A stretch of 64,000 nucleotides of DNA from Mycobacteroides franklinii. GTDB lineage: Bacteria > Actinomycetota > Actinomycetes > Mycobacteriales > Mycobacteriaceae. Each line of letters starts with the position of its first letter. Position 1 is the stretch's first letter. The stretch is from the NCBI RefSeq assembly GCF_002013895.1, contig NZ_MAFQ01000009.1, positions 1 to 64,000 on the forward strand, in the 5' to 3' direction. Of the stretch, positions 1 through 7,646 are shown one piece after another. A program made the translations under genes and the position numbers. The notes beneath the pieces are model-generated. The model had not been told where the DNA came from and did not search any database. It saw nothing but the letters and a program-made list of their open reading frames with translations.

Positions 1-114
1 GAGGTGCACGTTACTGGCAGTACGGATATTTTGGGGACGACTTGTGACATGTGTTGAACAACGCCCACCGGTTTTGTGCGCGGCGTGGCGTCGGCACCTG
101 TCGGACTCCGTGCC

Positions 115-128
115 TAGGCTGCCAGCTA
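115..128 (+). promoter_or_regulatory. Candidate -10 element for a leaderless recB-like transcript
   Basis: TAGGCT at 115-120 fits the mycobacterial TANNNT -10 hexamer and lies 7 nt before the ATG at 128. Transcription would then begin at or next to the start codon. No Shine-Dalgarno sequence is visible before that ATG. Prediction from spacing only. Confidence 0.4.
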
Positions 129-1009
129 TGAGTGACTCCGCGCAGGACCGGCCGACGCGCCGTCCGGCGCTGTCTCCCTCGCGGGCGAGCGACTTCAAAC
201 AGTGCCCACTGTTGTACCGCTTCCGTGCGATCGATCGGCTCCCCGAACCACCCTCGACGGCACAGGTCCGCGGCAGCCTCGTACACGCGGCCCTGGAGGA
301 TTTGTACGCGCGGCCTGCCGCCGAGCGTGAGTACGCCACCGCTGCCGGCCTGGTGGAGCCGGCCTGGGACCGCCTGGTGGAATCGAATCCCGAGCTGGCC
401 GAGGTGGTCGAGGCCGAGCGCCTTCCCGGCTTCTTCGACGAGGCACGGGACCTGTTATCTGGCTACTACCGACTCGAAGACCCCACCCGGTTCGATCCCG
501 ACAGCTGTGAGGAACGCGTCGAGGTAGAGCTGGCCGACGGGACGATGCTGCGCGGTTTCATCGACCGCATCGATATCGCACCCGGCGGCGCGATGCGACT
601 GGTCGACTACAAGACGGGGCGCGCACCCCGTGCCTTGTTCGAGGCCAAGGCGCTGTTTCAAATGAAGTTCTACGCCGTCGCCCTGTACCGCACTCGCGGC
701 GTGGTGCCCCGGCGGTTGCGGCTGCTGTATCTGTCCGATGGCGAGGTTCTCGACTACTCACCGGACGAAGCCGAGTTGCTCAAGTTCGAGAAGACCCTGA
801 TGGCCATCTGGCGGACGATTCAAAACATCGGCGCCACAGGCGATTTTCGCCCCAATCCATCCAGGTTGTGCGCTTGGTGCGCCCACCAGTCGCTGTGCCC
901 AGCATTCGGCGGCACGCCTCCGCCCTACCCGGGGTGGCCCGCTGATTACGGTGTCTCCGAAGCGGATATCGAAGACGCCGCGACCGCCATTCCGGGAGAT
1001 GCCGCATGA
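128..1009 (+). CDS. RecB-family PD-(D/E)XK nuclease-like protein with Fe-S cysteines
   Basis: Predicted 293-aa stand-alone RecB-like nuclease. The C-terminal half has the PD-(D/E)XK core: GFIDRID near residues 143-149 and the VDYKTG motif near 159-164, which supplies the catalytic Asp and Lys. Cysteines at about 26, 248, 251 and 257 (C-x2-C-x5-C at the end) match the iron-sulfur staple of Cas4/AddB-type nucleases. The frame is open back to a GTG at 44, but ATG 128 is preferred because the protein then begins just before the conserved LSPSRASDFKQC segment and a -10-like hexamer lies 7 nt upstream. It overlaps the next gene by ATGA, suggesting co-transcription. The likely role is DNA processing or repair; the substrate is unknown. 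The M. tuberculosis equivalent I recall is Rv2119. Confidence 0.85.
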   Translation: MSDSAQDRPTRRPALSPSRASDFKQCPLLYRFRAIDRLPEPPSTAQVRGSLVHAALEDLYARPAAEREYATAAGLVEPAWDRLVESNPELAEVVEAERLPGFFDEARDLLSGYYRLEDPTRFDPDSCEERVEVELADGTMLRGFIDRIDIAPGGAMRLVDYKTGRAPRALFEAKALFQMKFYAVALYRTRGVVPRRLRLLYLSDGEVLDYSPDEAELLKFEKTLMAIWRTIQNIGATGDFRPNPSRLCAWCAHQSLCPAFGGTPPPYPGWPADYGVSEADIEDAATAIPGDAA

Positions 1010-1809
1010 CGAAGGACCCGACGGGCTGTTATTACCGGCGCTTGGACGCTGACGGCGAGTTGCAGGTGTTCGAGTCCACCGAACTCACTGCCAGCGGCTG
1101 GGGCCCGAATCTGCAGCATGGCTCGCCCCCGATGGCATTGCTGCTCAAGGCCATCGAAGAGTTGCCCGAGGCGCGCGAGAGCCTGCGGATCGGCCGCGTC
1201 GCACTCGATATCCTGGGCCCGGTTCCGCTGGAGCCGGTGCGGGTACGGGCATGGATAGAGCGGCCGGGCCGCCGGATCGCACTGGCGGTTGCCGAGATGG
1301 AGGCCTACACCAGTGGCGGATACCGCGCGGTCGCCCGCGCCAGCGCGTGGTTGTTGGCGACCTCGGTCACGGCCGACAAGGCAAGTGACCGATACCCGCC
1401 GCTGCCCGACTATCCCGCCGCTCCGAAGCCACCCGGATTCGATGGCTCCGGATACGCTAAATCTGTTGATTTTCAGTGGTTTTCGGTACCCGACGGTGAA
1501 GCACAGGTGGCCTGGATGCGGCCGCACGTGCATATCGTCGATACCGAACCCACCACGCCGTGGCAGCGCCTGGCGTCGGTGATCGACTCCGCCAACGGGA
1601 TCGGAGCGGTGCTGAACCCGCTGCGATTTGTGTACATGAACACCGACACCGTGATGCACGTACACCGAATCCCCCAGGGTGACGAGTTCGGCGTACGGGC
1701 CCGCATGTCCGTAGGGCCCGACGGCATCGGCGTGACCACCGCGGAAATCTTTGACCGCCGGGGCTACATCGGCTCCAGCGCGCAAACGGTGCTGGTTCAG
1801 CGGCGATAA
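1006..1809 (+). CDS. Thioesterase-family (double hot-dog) protein
   Basis: A 267-aa protein resembling the TesB-like acyl-CoA thioesterase family of actinobacteria. The N-terminal half contains the segment GWGPNLQHGSPPMALLLKAIEE followed by strands typical of a hot-dog fold (RVALDILGPVPLEPVRV). The second half (about 150-260) looks like the second hot-dog repeat, including DSANGIGAVLNP. The expected reaction is hydrolysis of an acyl-CoA thioester, but the substrate cannot be read from sequence, and a non-catalytic acyl-binding role is possible. It starts at ATG 1006 inside the stop of the nuclease gene (ATGA overlap), so the two are probably translationally coupled. It converges on the MOSC gene with only 13 bp between them. 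Confidence 0.75.
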   Translation: MTKDPTGCYYRRLDADGELQVFESTELTASGWGPNLQHGSPPMALLLKAIEELPEARESLRIGRVALDILGPVPLEPVRVRAWIERPGRRIALAVAEMEAYTSGGYRAVARASAWLLATSVTADKASDRYPPLPDYPAAPKPPGFDGSGYAKSVDFQWFSVPDGEAQVAWMRPHVHIVDTEPTTPWQRLASVIDSANGIGAVLNPLRFVYMNTDTVMHVHRIPQGDEFGVRARMSVGPDGIGVTTAEIFDRRGYIGSSAQTVLVQRR

Positions 1810-1822
1810 GTGCCACAGTGCG

Positions 1823-2473
1823 TTACGCACCGCTCCTGCGACGCACGGTTTCCTTGATGTGCTCCGGAAACGCGGGTACATCCAAAAGTTGCGGAAGTAG
1901 GGCGGGTTCACGAGTCAGCGCGCGGAATGCCAGTCCAACGGTTACCTCGTGATCCGGGCTGTTCCGTACGGTGATGGAGTCGCCCTGACGTACCGCCCCG
2001 GGAGATATCACCCGTAGATATGCACCTGGAACCGCCTGTACGGTAAAGGTTTTAACCCAACCCTGCTGGTCGAGCCAGGCCGCGAACGTCCGGCACGGTA
2101 TCCGCGGTGACGAAACTTCCAACACGAGCCCGTCAGCACCGATGTGCCATTGCTCGCCGATCCGTGCACCGGTCACGTCAATATCGCGGGTGGTGAGGTT
2201 TTCACCGAACTGCCCGTTGCCCAGGTCGCGGCCCAGTTCGCCTTGCCACCAGTCGAGATCTTCCCGGGCGTAGGCATATACGGCCTGATCGTCACCGCCG
2301 TGCACGCCGTGGTCACCGATGGCATCACCCGCCAGTCCGCTGCCCGCGCCTTCGAGAGGTGCACGCACAGCGATCGCCGAATCCGTTGGACGCTTGTCGA
2401 TCCCGGTCGGTACCGGCCCGCCCGTGGGATTCGACCGCAGCTCCCCCACATTCACCGTCAAGACTGTTGCCAC
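1823..2473 (-). CDS. MOSC-domain protein (YiiM-like)
   Basis: A 216-aa MOSC-domain protein. MOSC domains occur in molybdenum-cofactor sulfurases and in YiiM/YuaD-type proteins that handle Moco-bound substrates. Visible signatures are the early HGVHGGDDQAVYAY segment (about 55-68), GQFGENLTT (88-96) and SSPRIPCRTF (121-130), whose Cys127 is the expected cofactor-interacting cysteine. The C terminus carries a short helical tail like that of YiiM-type members. Start is GTG (codon 2471-2473). A TATCCT hexamer (2480-2485, complement strand) ends 6 nt before it, suggesting a leaderless transcript. It is convergent with the thioesterase gene. Substrate unknown. Confidence 0.85.
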   Translation of the reverse strand: MATVLTVNVGELRSNPTGGPVPTGIDKRPTDSAIAVRAPLEGAGSGLAGDAIGDHGVHGGDDQAVYAYAREDLDWWQGELGRDLGNGQFGENLTTRDIDVTGARIGEQWHIGADGLVLEVSSPRIPCRTFAAWLDQQGWVKTFTVQAVPGAYLRVISPGAVRQGDSITVRNSPDHEVTVGLAFRALTREPALLPQLLDVPAFPEHIKETVRRRSGA

Positions 2474-2485
2474 CCGTACAGGATA
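2474..2485 (-). promoter_or_regulatory. Candidate -10 of a leaderless MOSC transcript
   Basis: On the minus strand TATCCT (2485 to 2480) is followed by 6 nt and then the GTG start codon, the spacing expected for transcription starting at the initiation codon. Prediction only. Confidence 0.4.
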
Positions 2486-2508
2486 CGAAGTGTCCTCGCC
2501 ACGAAACG

Positions 2509-3174
2509 CTAGCGGGCCGCGCGCATAAGCGGCAGTAGGTACCTGATCGCGAACTCCCGGGTGTTCTCGTCGGTATCGGTCGGCAGCAGGGCCGAGGGAT
2601 TGACCAAGAACGTCGAGGTCAGCCGAAGCGCCAAGTCCAGTGCCCGTTTCACTGCCGGAACGGGATAGGCGCCGTCGGCCAACAACTCGGCGATGACCGT
2701 CAGCAGGCCTTGATATCCGGCCGTGTTCACATCGAAGACGTTGCGCGAGAAGGATTCAGCGTCGAATTCTTTCAACGCCATGACCAAAGGATGGTCACGC
2801 GCCTCCCCCATTCCCATGACGAACGCCTCGACCATCCTGTCTTCCGCGTTCGACAACGGCGTGAGCACCGCCTGCGCCCGGACAAAGAATTCCGTTGTCT
2901 CCCGGACCAATACGGCCGCGACAATATCTTCCTTGTCACCACATTTGCGGTACAGCGTCGGACGTGACACGCCCGCGCGCCGAGCGATATCGCCGACCGC
3001 GGTGCGGGCGATGCCATGGGCGATGAACTCCTCGCGCGCGGCGTCTAACAAGCGGGACGTCGCCACATTCGTCTCCGAGAGGGTTCCCGTGGTCAGCTGC
3101 CGCAGCAATGAGTCGAGCTCTCCCACGGAGCCGATAGTAGCCGCGGAGTTCGTTGCCATGTCGATGCGACTCAC
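2509..3174 (-). CDS. TetR/AcrR-family transcriptional regulator
   Basis: A 221-aa TetR-type repressor. The DNA-binding helix-turn-helix lies at about residues 40-85, with the segments TSRLLDAAREEFIAHGIARTA, VGDIARRAGVS and RPTLYRKCGDKEDI typical of the family. The remainder is an all-helical ligand-binding domain without a recognisable specificity signature. GTG at 3174 is chosen because AGGGAG sits 5-6 nt upstream; a GTG at 3180 is also in frame. It is divergent from a cytochrome P450 gene, and the shared 129-bp region holds an inverted repeat (3207-3232). It therefore probably controls itself and the P450/NTF2 pair in response to a small lipophilic ligand. That is inference from arrangement. 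Confidence 0.9.
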   Translation of the reverse strand: MSRIDMATNSAATIGSVGELDSLLRQLTTGTLSETNVATSRLLDAAREEFIAHGIARTAVGDIARRAGVSRPTLYRKCGDKEDIVAAVLVRETTEFFVRAQAVLTPLSNAEDRMVEAFVMGMGEARDHPLVMALKEFDAESFSRNVFDVNTAGYQGLLTVIAELLADGAYPVPAVKRALDLALRLTSTFLVNPSALLPTDTDENTREFAIRYLLPLMRAAR

Positions 3175-3206
3175 GACCACTCCCTTCGAGGACTCTACCT
3201 GGGGTT

Positions 3207-3232
3207 TGAATCAATGAACTAATTTTGATTCA
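3207..3232. promoter_or_regulatory. Inverted repeat, candidate TetR operator between tetR and P450
   Basis: TGAATCAA at 3207-3214 and its exact reverse complement TTGATTCA at 3225-3232 are separated by 10 bp. The repeat sits in an unusually AT-rich patch between the divergent TetR and P450 genes, where a TetR dimer would be expected to bind. Both half-sites are perfect over 8 bp; binding is inferred. Confidence 0.6.
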
Positions 3233-3303
3233 GTATTGCATACCCCTCGAATCCGCCATACACTTCGCCACCAGAACCGTGACCGACCGAAGAGGACAGG
3301 CGC

Positions 3304-4704
3304 ATGCACGTCATCGACATCAACGTCCACCCCGAGGAAACACCGTCGCCTCAAGGGCCCCGGCTTCTGCCACGGCTACCGATCCATCGAGCGGCGCTAC
3401 TGGGGCTCAGCTGCATGGGCGACCCGTCTCGCCTGCCCTATCTGCTGCTACCCAAGATCGCGAACCAGTACGGCGACATCGTCCGGCTGTTCACCGGCCC
3501 CACGCCATCTCTCACCCTCACCTTGATCAACCATCCCGACTACGTCGACCACGTCTTCACCCGGCACCACGACCGCTATGTCAAGCACGAGGCCACCATC
3601 GAGCTGGTTTCCGGTGAGCCCGTCGCACTTCCCTTGCTTGAGGGGCAGGAGTGGAAACGAGTCCGTACCGCCTTCAACCCATACTTCGGCGAACGCGCGC
3701 TGGCAGGTGCTACCCCGCTGATGATGGAGGGAATCACCGACCGGGTCGATGCCTGGTCACGGCACGCGAATAGCGGCGAGCTGGTGGACCTCGAGCACGA
3801 ACTCGGCGCGGTCGTGATGGACGGGCTGATGCGTTCGATGTTCAAGGTTCGGCTCAGCCCCAACGAGATCGATCATGCCGGCGACGGCGCGCGCCGCTAC
3901 GGCGTCTACGTCATCAGCCGGGTGGCCCTGCATTTCCTGCCCAGTTGGATACCGAATCCCTTGCGCCGCCGCGGCGAAGAGGCCAAGGAGGAGCTCTTCG
4001 GCATCCTCGATCGCTTCGTTGACGAGCGCAGGCGATGCCCGGCGTCCGACACACCAGACCTGGTGGATGCCTTGGTGGGGCTGGAGTTCGACGGCTGCCC
4101 CCAGACGCAGGAGCGGCGACGACGCTCCGAGGCCGCCGGCCTGGTGTTCGCCGGATTCGAGACGACCGCCGCCGCACTTGCGTGGACCATCGCCCTGCTC
4201 TGCCGCAACCCGATCGCACTGGGTAAGGCGTACGCGGAGATCGACGCCCTCGGCGGCAAAACGCTGGAGTACGACGACCTGGAGAACCTGAAGTATCTGA
4301 GGGCTTGTTTTGATGAGGCGCAACGCTTTCAGGCCGCACCCGCCAATGTCCGAACCGCCGTCGAGGACGACGAGATCGGTGGCTACTTCATCCCGCGGGG
4401 CTCACAGGTCATCATCACGCAGTACGCGCTGCAGCGCGATCCGCGGTTCTGGACAGAACCCGAGAAGTTCAATCCCGACAGGTTCTTGACCGACAAGATC
4501 AACCGAAATGCATTCCTGCCGTTCAGCATCGGGCCCCGCAAGTGCATGGGAACCCGGATGGCCTATATCGAGGGAACCCTGGTCCTGGGGGCCATCCTGC
4601 AGCGCTACGCATTCGAAATCCGCGACGGCTGGACACCGAGACACCGCGTACGAGTATCCACCGGCCTTGCCGGCGGCCTCCCGACACGGCTGTTCGCTCG
4701 TTGA
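3304..4704 (+). CDS. Cytochrome P450
   Basis: A 466-aa soluble bacterial-type cytochrome P450 monooxygenase. All diagnostic motifs are present: the I-helix oxygen-binding segment AGFETT at 283-288, the K-helix ExxR as EAQR at 338-341, and the heme-binding loop FSIGPRKCMG with axial Cys414. The N terminus has no clear membrane anchor. No ferredoxin or reductase gene is adjacent, so electron donors must come from elsewhere. The substrate is unknown. It is followed after 44 bp by an NTF2-fold protein and faces a TetR regulator across a palindrome, suggesting an inducible two-gene operon for hydroxylation of a lipid, terpene or xenobiotic. The CYP family cannot be assigned by eye. Confidence 0.95.
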   Translation: MHVIDINVHPEETPSPQGPRLLPRLPIHRAALLGLSCMGDPSRLPYLLLPKIANQYGDIVRLFTGPTPSLTLTLINHPDYVDHVFTRHHDRYVKHEATIELVSGEPVALPLLEGQEWKRVRTAFNPYFGERALAGATPLMMEGITDRVDAWSRHANSGELVDLEHELGAVVMDGLMRSMFKVRLSPNEIDHAGDGARRYGVYVISRVALHFLPSWIPNPLRRRGEEAKEELFGILDRFVDERRRCPASDTPDLVDALVGLEFDGCPQTQERRRRSEAAGLVFAGFETTAAALAWTIALLCRNPIALGKAYAEIDALGGKTLEYDDLENLKYLRACFDEAQRFQAAPANVRTAVEDDEIGGYFIPRGSQVIITQYALQRDPRFWTEPEKFNPDRFLTDKINRNAFLPFSIGPRKCMGTRMAYIEGTLVLGAILQRYAFEIRDGWTPRHRVRVSTGLAGGLPTRLFAR

Positions 4705-4748
4705 AACCTGGCGCGAGTAAACACATTTCCCACCACGAAAGGAACACG

Positions 4749-5426
4749 ATGAGCCGATTGGAACAGTTGGGCCCTTCTCCGGAGCACGCGAAGCACCAAG
4801 CACTGATGCCCGATTTCTGGAAAAAGGTTCAGCAACAAGAAAACAACGATATCGAGCGCGGGCTGCCCGCTGAGGGCCGGACCGAGTTCGCCCACACCTG
4901 GTTCGACGCCTGGGCCGAACAGGACATCAAGAAGATAGATTACTGCCTTGCCGAAGACTGTAGCTACATCGACAGCTCGACGTTCCAGGAGAATCGGCTC
5001 GGACGCCAGTTCACGATCGACAACTGCCAGGCCGCCTTTGACGTCTTTCCCGATTTCGCCTTCTACCCACAGGACGGGACCAACCGATCACTGCCCTATT
5101 GGGACTACTTCGACGGCCAGTGGCGGGTGACCATTCCGTGGCGCGGCATCGGCCGCATGATCGGCCAGACCATCGAGCCCAACACCGGAGCCAAACTCAA
5201 GGGAACGGGCCGCTGCCTGGATTTCATTGGCATCGACCGCTATACATTGACCGAGGACTTCAAGATCACCCACATCGATACCGACTGGGACATGCTTTAC
5301 GGCGCCGCGCAGCTCGCCGGGTTCGGGCCCCTGGTACGCAGCCGCAGCCTGCAGAGGTTCGGACTACGCGCCGCCAGCCTGGTCGTACCCGCATTTCGGC
5401 TGGCGACCCTGCTGACCACGCGGTGA
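4749..5426 (+). CDS. NTF2-like / SnoaL-fold protein
   Basis: A 225-aa protein with an NTF2-like fold pattern at about residues 40-185: a helical segment FAHTWFDAWAEQDIKKIDYCL, then alternating strands (DCSYIDSSTF, FPDFAFYPQ, WRVTIPWRGIGRM) and a final strand DRYTLTEDFKITHIDTDWD. This fold serves small enzymes (SnoaL cyclases, limonene-epoxide-type hydrolases, ketosteroid isomerases) and binding proteins, and no catalytic set can be named here. The C-terminal 45 residues are hydrophobic and Arg-rich, outside the fold. ATG 4749 is chosen because GAAAGGAA lies just upstream. It follows the P450 gene and probably acts on the same substrate or product (inference). Confidence 0.7.
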   Translation: MSRLEQLGPSPEHAKHQALMPDFWKKVQQQENNDIERGLPAEGRTEFAHTWFDAWAEQDIKKIDYCLAEDCSYIDSSTFQENRLGRQFTIDNCQAAFDVFPDFAFYPQDGTNRSLPYWDYFDGQWRVTIPWRGIGRMIGQTIEPNTGAKLKGTGRCLDFIGIDRYTLTEDFKITHIDTDWDMLYGAAQLAGFGPLVRSRSLQRFGLRAASLVVPAFRLATLLTTR

Positions 5427-5436
5427 TCGCGGGTGC

Positions 5437-6105
5437 CTATGCGGCGGGCCCGCTGTCCGCGGTGGCACCTCGGTAGCAGCCGATGAGCCCCGCGATGAGA
5501 CCCAGAGTCGCAGCCTCGATAACCACGATCAGGACATTCACTGGGCTCATGAGCTGCATCAAGTTCCCGATGAAGAGACTCAACGGGGTGTGCTTACCGA
5601 AGGCCGAAAAGAAGTAAACACCCGCCGCCCCAACGGCTATGAATGCCAACGGCACCGCGGCGACCGCGGTGGCGAGGACACGCGGGACAACGTATCCGTG
5701 CGTGATATCGATACCTCTGCCGCGCATGGCATCAATGTCCTGTTGTATTCGCGCGGAGTCGGCCTCGGCGAAGACCACTGTCGCAGCGGTGGCCGCGGCC
5801 ACCAAGATCGCGTGCGTCGGGAATCCTGTCGGACCAAACACCAACGCCTCGAGGACGAGGACGATCACCACCGCCAGCGGTATCGCCACCATGCACATCG
5901 GCAACACCGACACTCTGGCTATCGCCGCCGCCTGCCGGAAGAACTCGCGCACTGCGGGTGGGCGAGTCAGCATGGCAACGAACGCATCCCGCGCCATCGT
6001 CAGGAAGCCGACAAATGAGCGGGTGGGCCTGTCCGCGGGGGGCACGACCGGGCCGTTCCCCGGGCCCGCCTGAGTCACTACCGGGGCCGCTACATACGTG
6101 GTCAC
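5437..6105 (-). CDS. Orphan YrbE/MlaE-type ABC transporter permease, C-terminally short
   Basis: A 222-aa integral membrane protein related to the YrbE (MlaE) permeases that work with Mce proteins in lipid transport. The family core is recognisable: an N-terminal helix pair, then VFAEADSARIQQDIDAMRGRGID followed by VVPRVLATA, matching the conserved cytoplasmic EQIDAM...GIDP...LVVPRVLA segment. It stops just after GLIAGLIGCYRGA, whereas typical YrbE proteins (about 250-290 aa) continue through a G-rich turn and one more transmembrane helix. No partner yrbE, mce or ATPase gene is nearby. It may be a degenerate copy or a divergent single-permease form. The start is GTG. It converges on the NTF2-like gene with a 10-bp gap. 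Confidence 0.7.
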   Translation of the reverse strand: MTTYVAAPVVTQAGPGNGPVVPPADRPTRSFVGFLTMARDAFVAMLTRPPAVREFFRQAAAIARVSVLPMCMVAIPLAVVIVLVLEALVFGPTGFPTHAILVAAATAATVVFAEADSARIQQDIDAMRGRGIDITHGYVVPRVLATAVAAVPLAFIAVGAAGVYFFSAFGKHTPLSLFIGNLMQLMSPVNVLIVVIEAATLGLIAGLIGCYRGATADSGPAA

Positions 6106-6216
6106 ACATCTCTACATATCGCGTTCCGCCCGTCTCCGCGGGGGAATCATCAACATCGACGAACGCGACGTGACCGGCAGATTTAGCTAGAACCTCACCA
6201 CGACAGGGCTGGCGGG

Positions 6217-7461
6217 CTAGACCGCAACCTTGGCGCGACGGCGTTCCCGAACCATGGCGATGGCGGTCTTGAGCCCACGCCGTGGCACCGAATCCGACTC
6301 GGCAGTCGAGGGCTGCTCCAGGACCACGAACATCCGCTCACTGCGGGTTTCCGGCGCATTGTCCGCCGTGGCACGCAGGAATCGGTCCGGCAGTGACAGT
6401 TTGGCGATCGTGCGCCACGTCTTGGCGTACTGGAACAACATCGAACCGGTCGTATAGGGCAGGTCGTAGCGCTCGCAAATCTCTCGTACCCGCAACGAGA
6501 TCTCGTGTAAACGGTTGCTCGGCAGATCCGGGTAGATATGGTGCTCGATCTGGTGACACAGGTTGCCGCTCATCAGCCTCATGGTGGGCCCGGCGTTGAA
6601 ATTCGCGCTGCCCAGCAGCTGGCGCAGATACCACTGGCCCCGCGTCTCGTTCTCCATATCGGTCACGGAGAACTTCTCGGCCCCATCAGGAAAGTGACCG
6701 CAGAAAATGACGGCGTTGGACCAGAAGTTTCGGATCAGGTTGGCCGTGGCCGTCGCGGTGAGCGTCGACCGATAGCTCGCGCCCGGAGAAAGTGCGGTGA
6801 GCGCCGGGAATGCGGCGTAGTCCTTGAAGACCTGAGAGCCCGCCGACATGACCAGTTCACGCACTCGCTGGATGGTCGACGCACGCGTTTCCTTTGTCCA
6901 GATCTTCCGGAACTCCAGGTGCTGCAGAGCGATTCCCCATTCGAACCCCGCCGCGAGAATGAAATTGAGCGGCATGTTCAGAAGGTTGCGCACCTTCCAC
7001 GGCTCATCGCGCGTGACTCGGAGGATCCCGTAGCCGACGTCATCATCCATGTCGAGGATGTTGGTGTACTTGTGGTGCTCGACGTTATGCGTAACGCGCC
7101 AGTGCTTGGCGGCACCGGCCATATCCCACTCCCACGTCGAGGAGTGGATCTCGGGATCGTTCATCCAGTCCCACTGACCGTGCAGAACGTTGTGGCCGAT
7201 CTCCATGTTTTCGATGATCTTGGCGACAGCCAATGTCAGTGTTCCGGCCCACCACGCGGAGCGCTTCTTGCTCGCGGCCAACAGCACACGGCCGCTCAGC
7301 TCAAGGGCACGCTGCGCTGCGATGGTGCGGCGGATATACCGAGCGTCGCGTGCACCGCGCGACTCCTCGATCTCACGTCGCAGCTCATCGAGCTCGACGG
7401 CCAGGTTCTCGACGTCCTCGCTGGTGAGATGCGCGAATGCCGAGATGTCCGTGATTGCCAT
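6217..7461 (-). CDS. Membrane fatty-acid desaturase (DesA3-like)
   Basis: A 414-aa membrane-bound diiron acyl desaturase. The three histidine boxes are intact: HNVLH at 90-94, HNVEHH at 125-130 and HQIEHH at 303-308. Hydrophobic stretches around 70-88 and 160-180 provide the membrane segments. The closest characterised relative I recognise is mycobacterial DesA3, a stearoyl-CoA delta-9 desaturase that takes electrons from an oxidoreductase. That oxidoreductase gene is not next to this one. The start is supported by AAAGGAGG a few nucleotides upstream. A perfect 7-bp inverted repeat lies 32-47 bp before the start codon (7493-7508), a likely regulator site. The exact substrate chain length is unknown. 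Confidence 0.88.
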   Translation of the reverse strand: MAITDISAFAHLTSEDVENLAVELDELRREIEESRGARDARYIRRTIAAQRALELSGRVLLAASKKRSAWWAGTLTLAVAKIIENMEIGHNVLHGQWDWMNDPEIHSSTWEWDMAGAAKHWRVTHNVEHHKYTNILDMDDDVGYGILRVTRDEPWKVRNLLNMPLNFILAAGFEWGIALQHLEFRKIWTKETRASTIQRVRELVMSAGSQVFKDYAAFPALTALSPGASYRSTLTATATANLIRNFWSNAVIFCGHFPDGAEKFSVTDMENETRGQWYLRQLLGSANFNAGPTMRLMSGNLCHQIEHHIYPDLPSNRLHEISLRVREICERYDLPYTTGSMLFQYAKTWRTIAKLSLPDRFLRATADNAPETRSERMFVVLEQPSTAESDSVPRRGLKTAIAMVRERRRAKVAV

Positions 7462-7492
7462 CGGCCTCCTTTCGCGCCCACGATACCTTCAC

Positions 7493-7508
7493 CCTACGGT
7501 CCCGTAGG
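7493..7508. promoter_or_regulatory. Palindrome upstream of desaturase, candidate operator
   Basis: CCTACGG (7493-7499), a 2-bp spacer, then CCGTAGG (7502-7508) form a perfect inverted repeat 32 bp before the desaturase start. The size and symmetry fit a TetR-family lipid-responsive repressor site. Which regulator binds is unknown. Confidence 0.55.
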
Positions 7509-7525
7509 TTACTCGTCGGTAAATG

Positions 7526-7621
7526 GACACGCCACAGGTGGTGACATCCCGGCCACGACATGCGCTGACACGCCGTATTCCACCCAAATCGGAGGCGTGT
7601 CGGCACCCAGGACGGCGTGTC
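7526..7621. repeat. Four short GACACGCC-type repeats between nuoN and the desaturase
   Basis: GACACGCC occurs on the plus strand at 7526-7533 and 7567-7574, and inverted (GGCGTGTC) at 7594-7601 and 7614-7621. The outer inner pair extends to 10 bp: GACACGCCGT at 7567-7576 and ACGGCGTGTC at 7612-7621. The arrangement could fold into alternative hairpins downstream of nuoN or bind a regulator of the desaturase. No U-tract follows, so it is not a classical intrinsic terminator. Confidence 0.4.
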
Positions 7622-7646
7622 GAACACCGACCGACGGTGACCGGAC

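Noticed and set aside
11-286. A 91-codon minus-strand frame at the window start
   Set aside because: It overlaps the recB-like coding region in antisense and has no recognisable features.
5427-5436. Frameshift as the cause of the short YrbE-like protein
   Set aside because: The missing helix is not visible in either other minus-strand frame below 5437, where the sequence is the coding end of the NTF2-like gene; truncation rather than a single-base shift is more likely.
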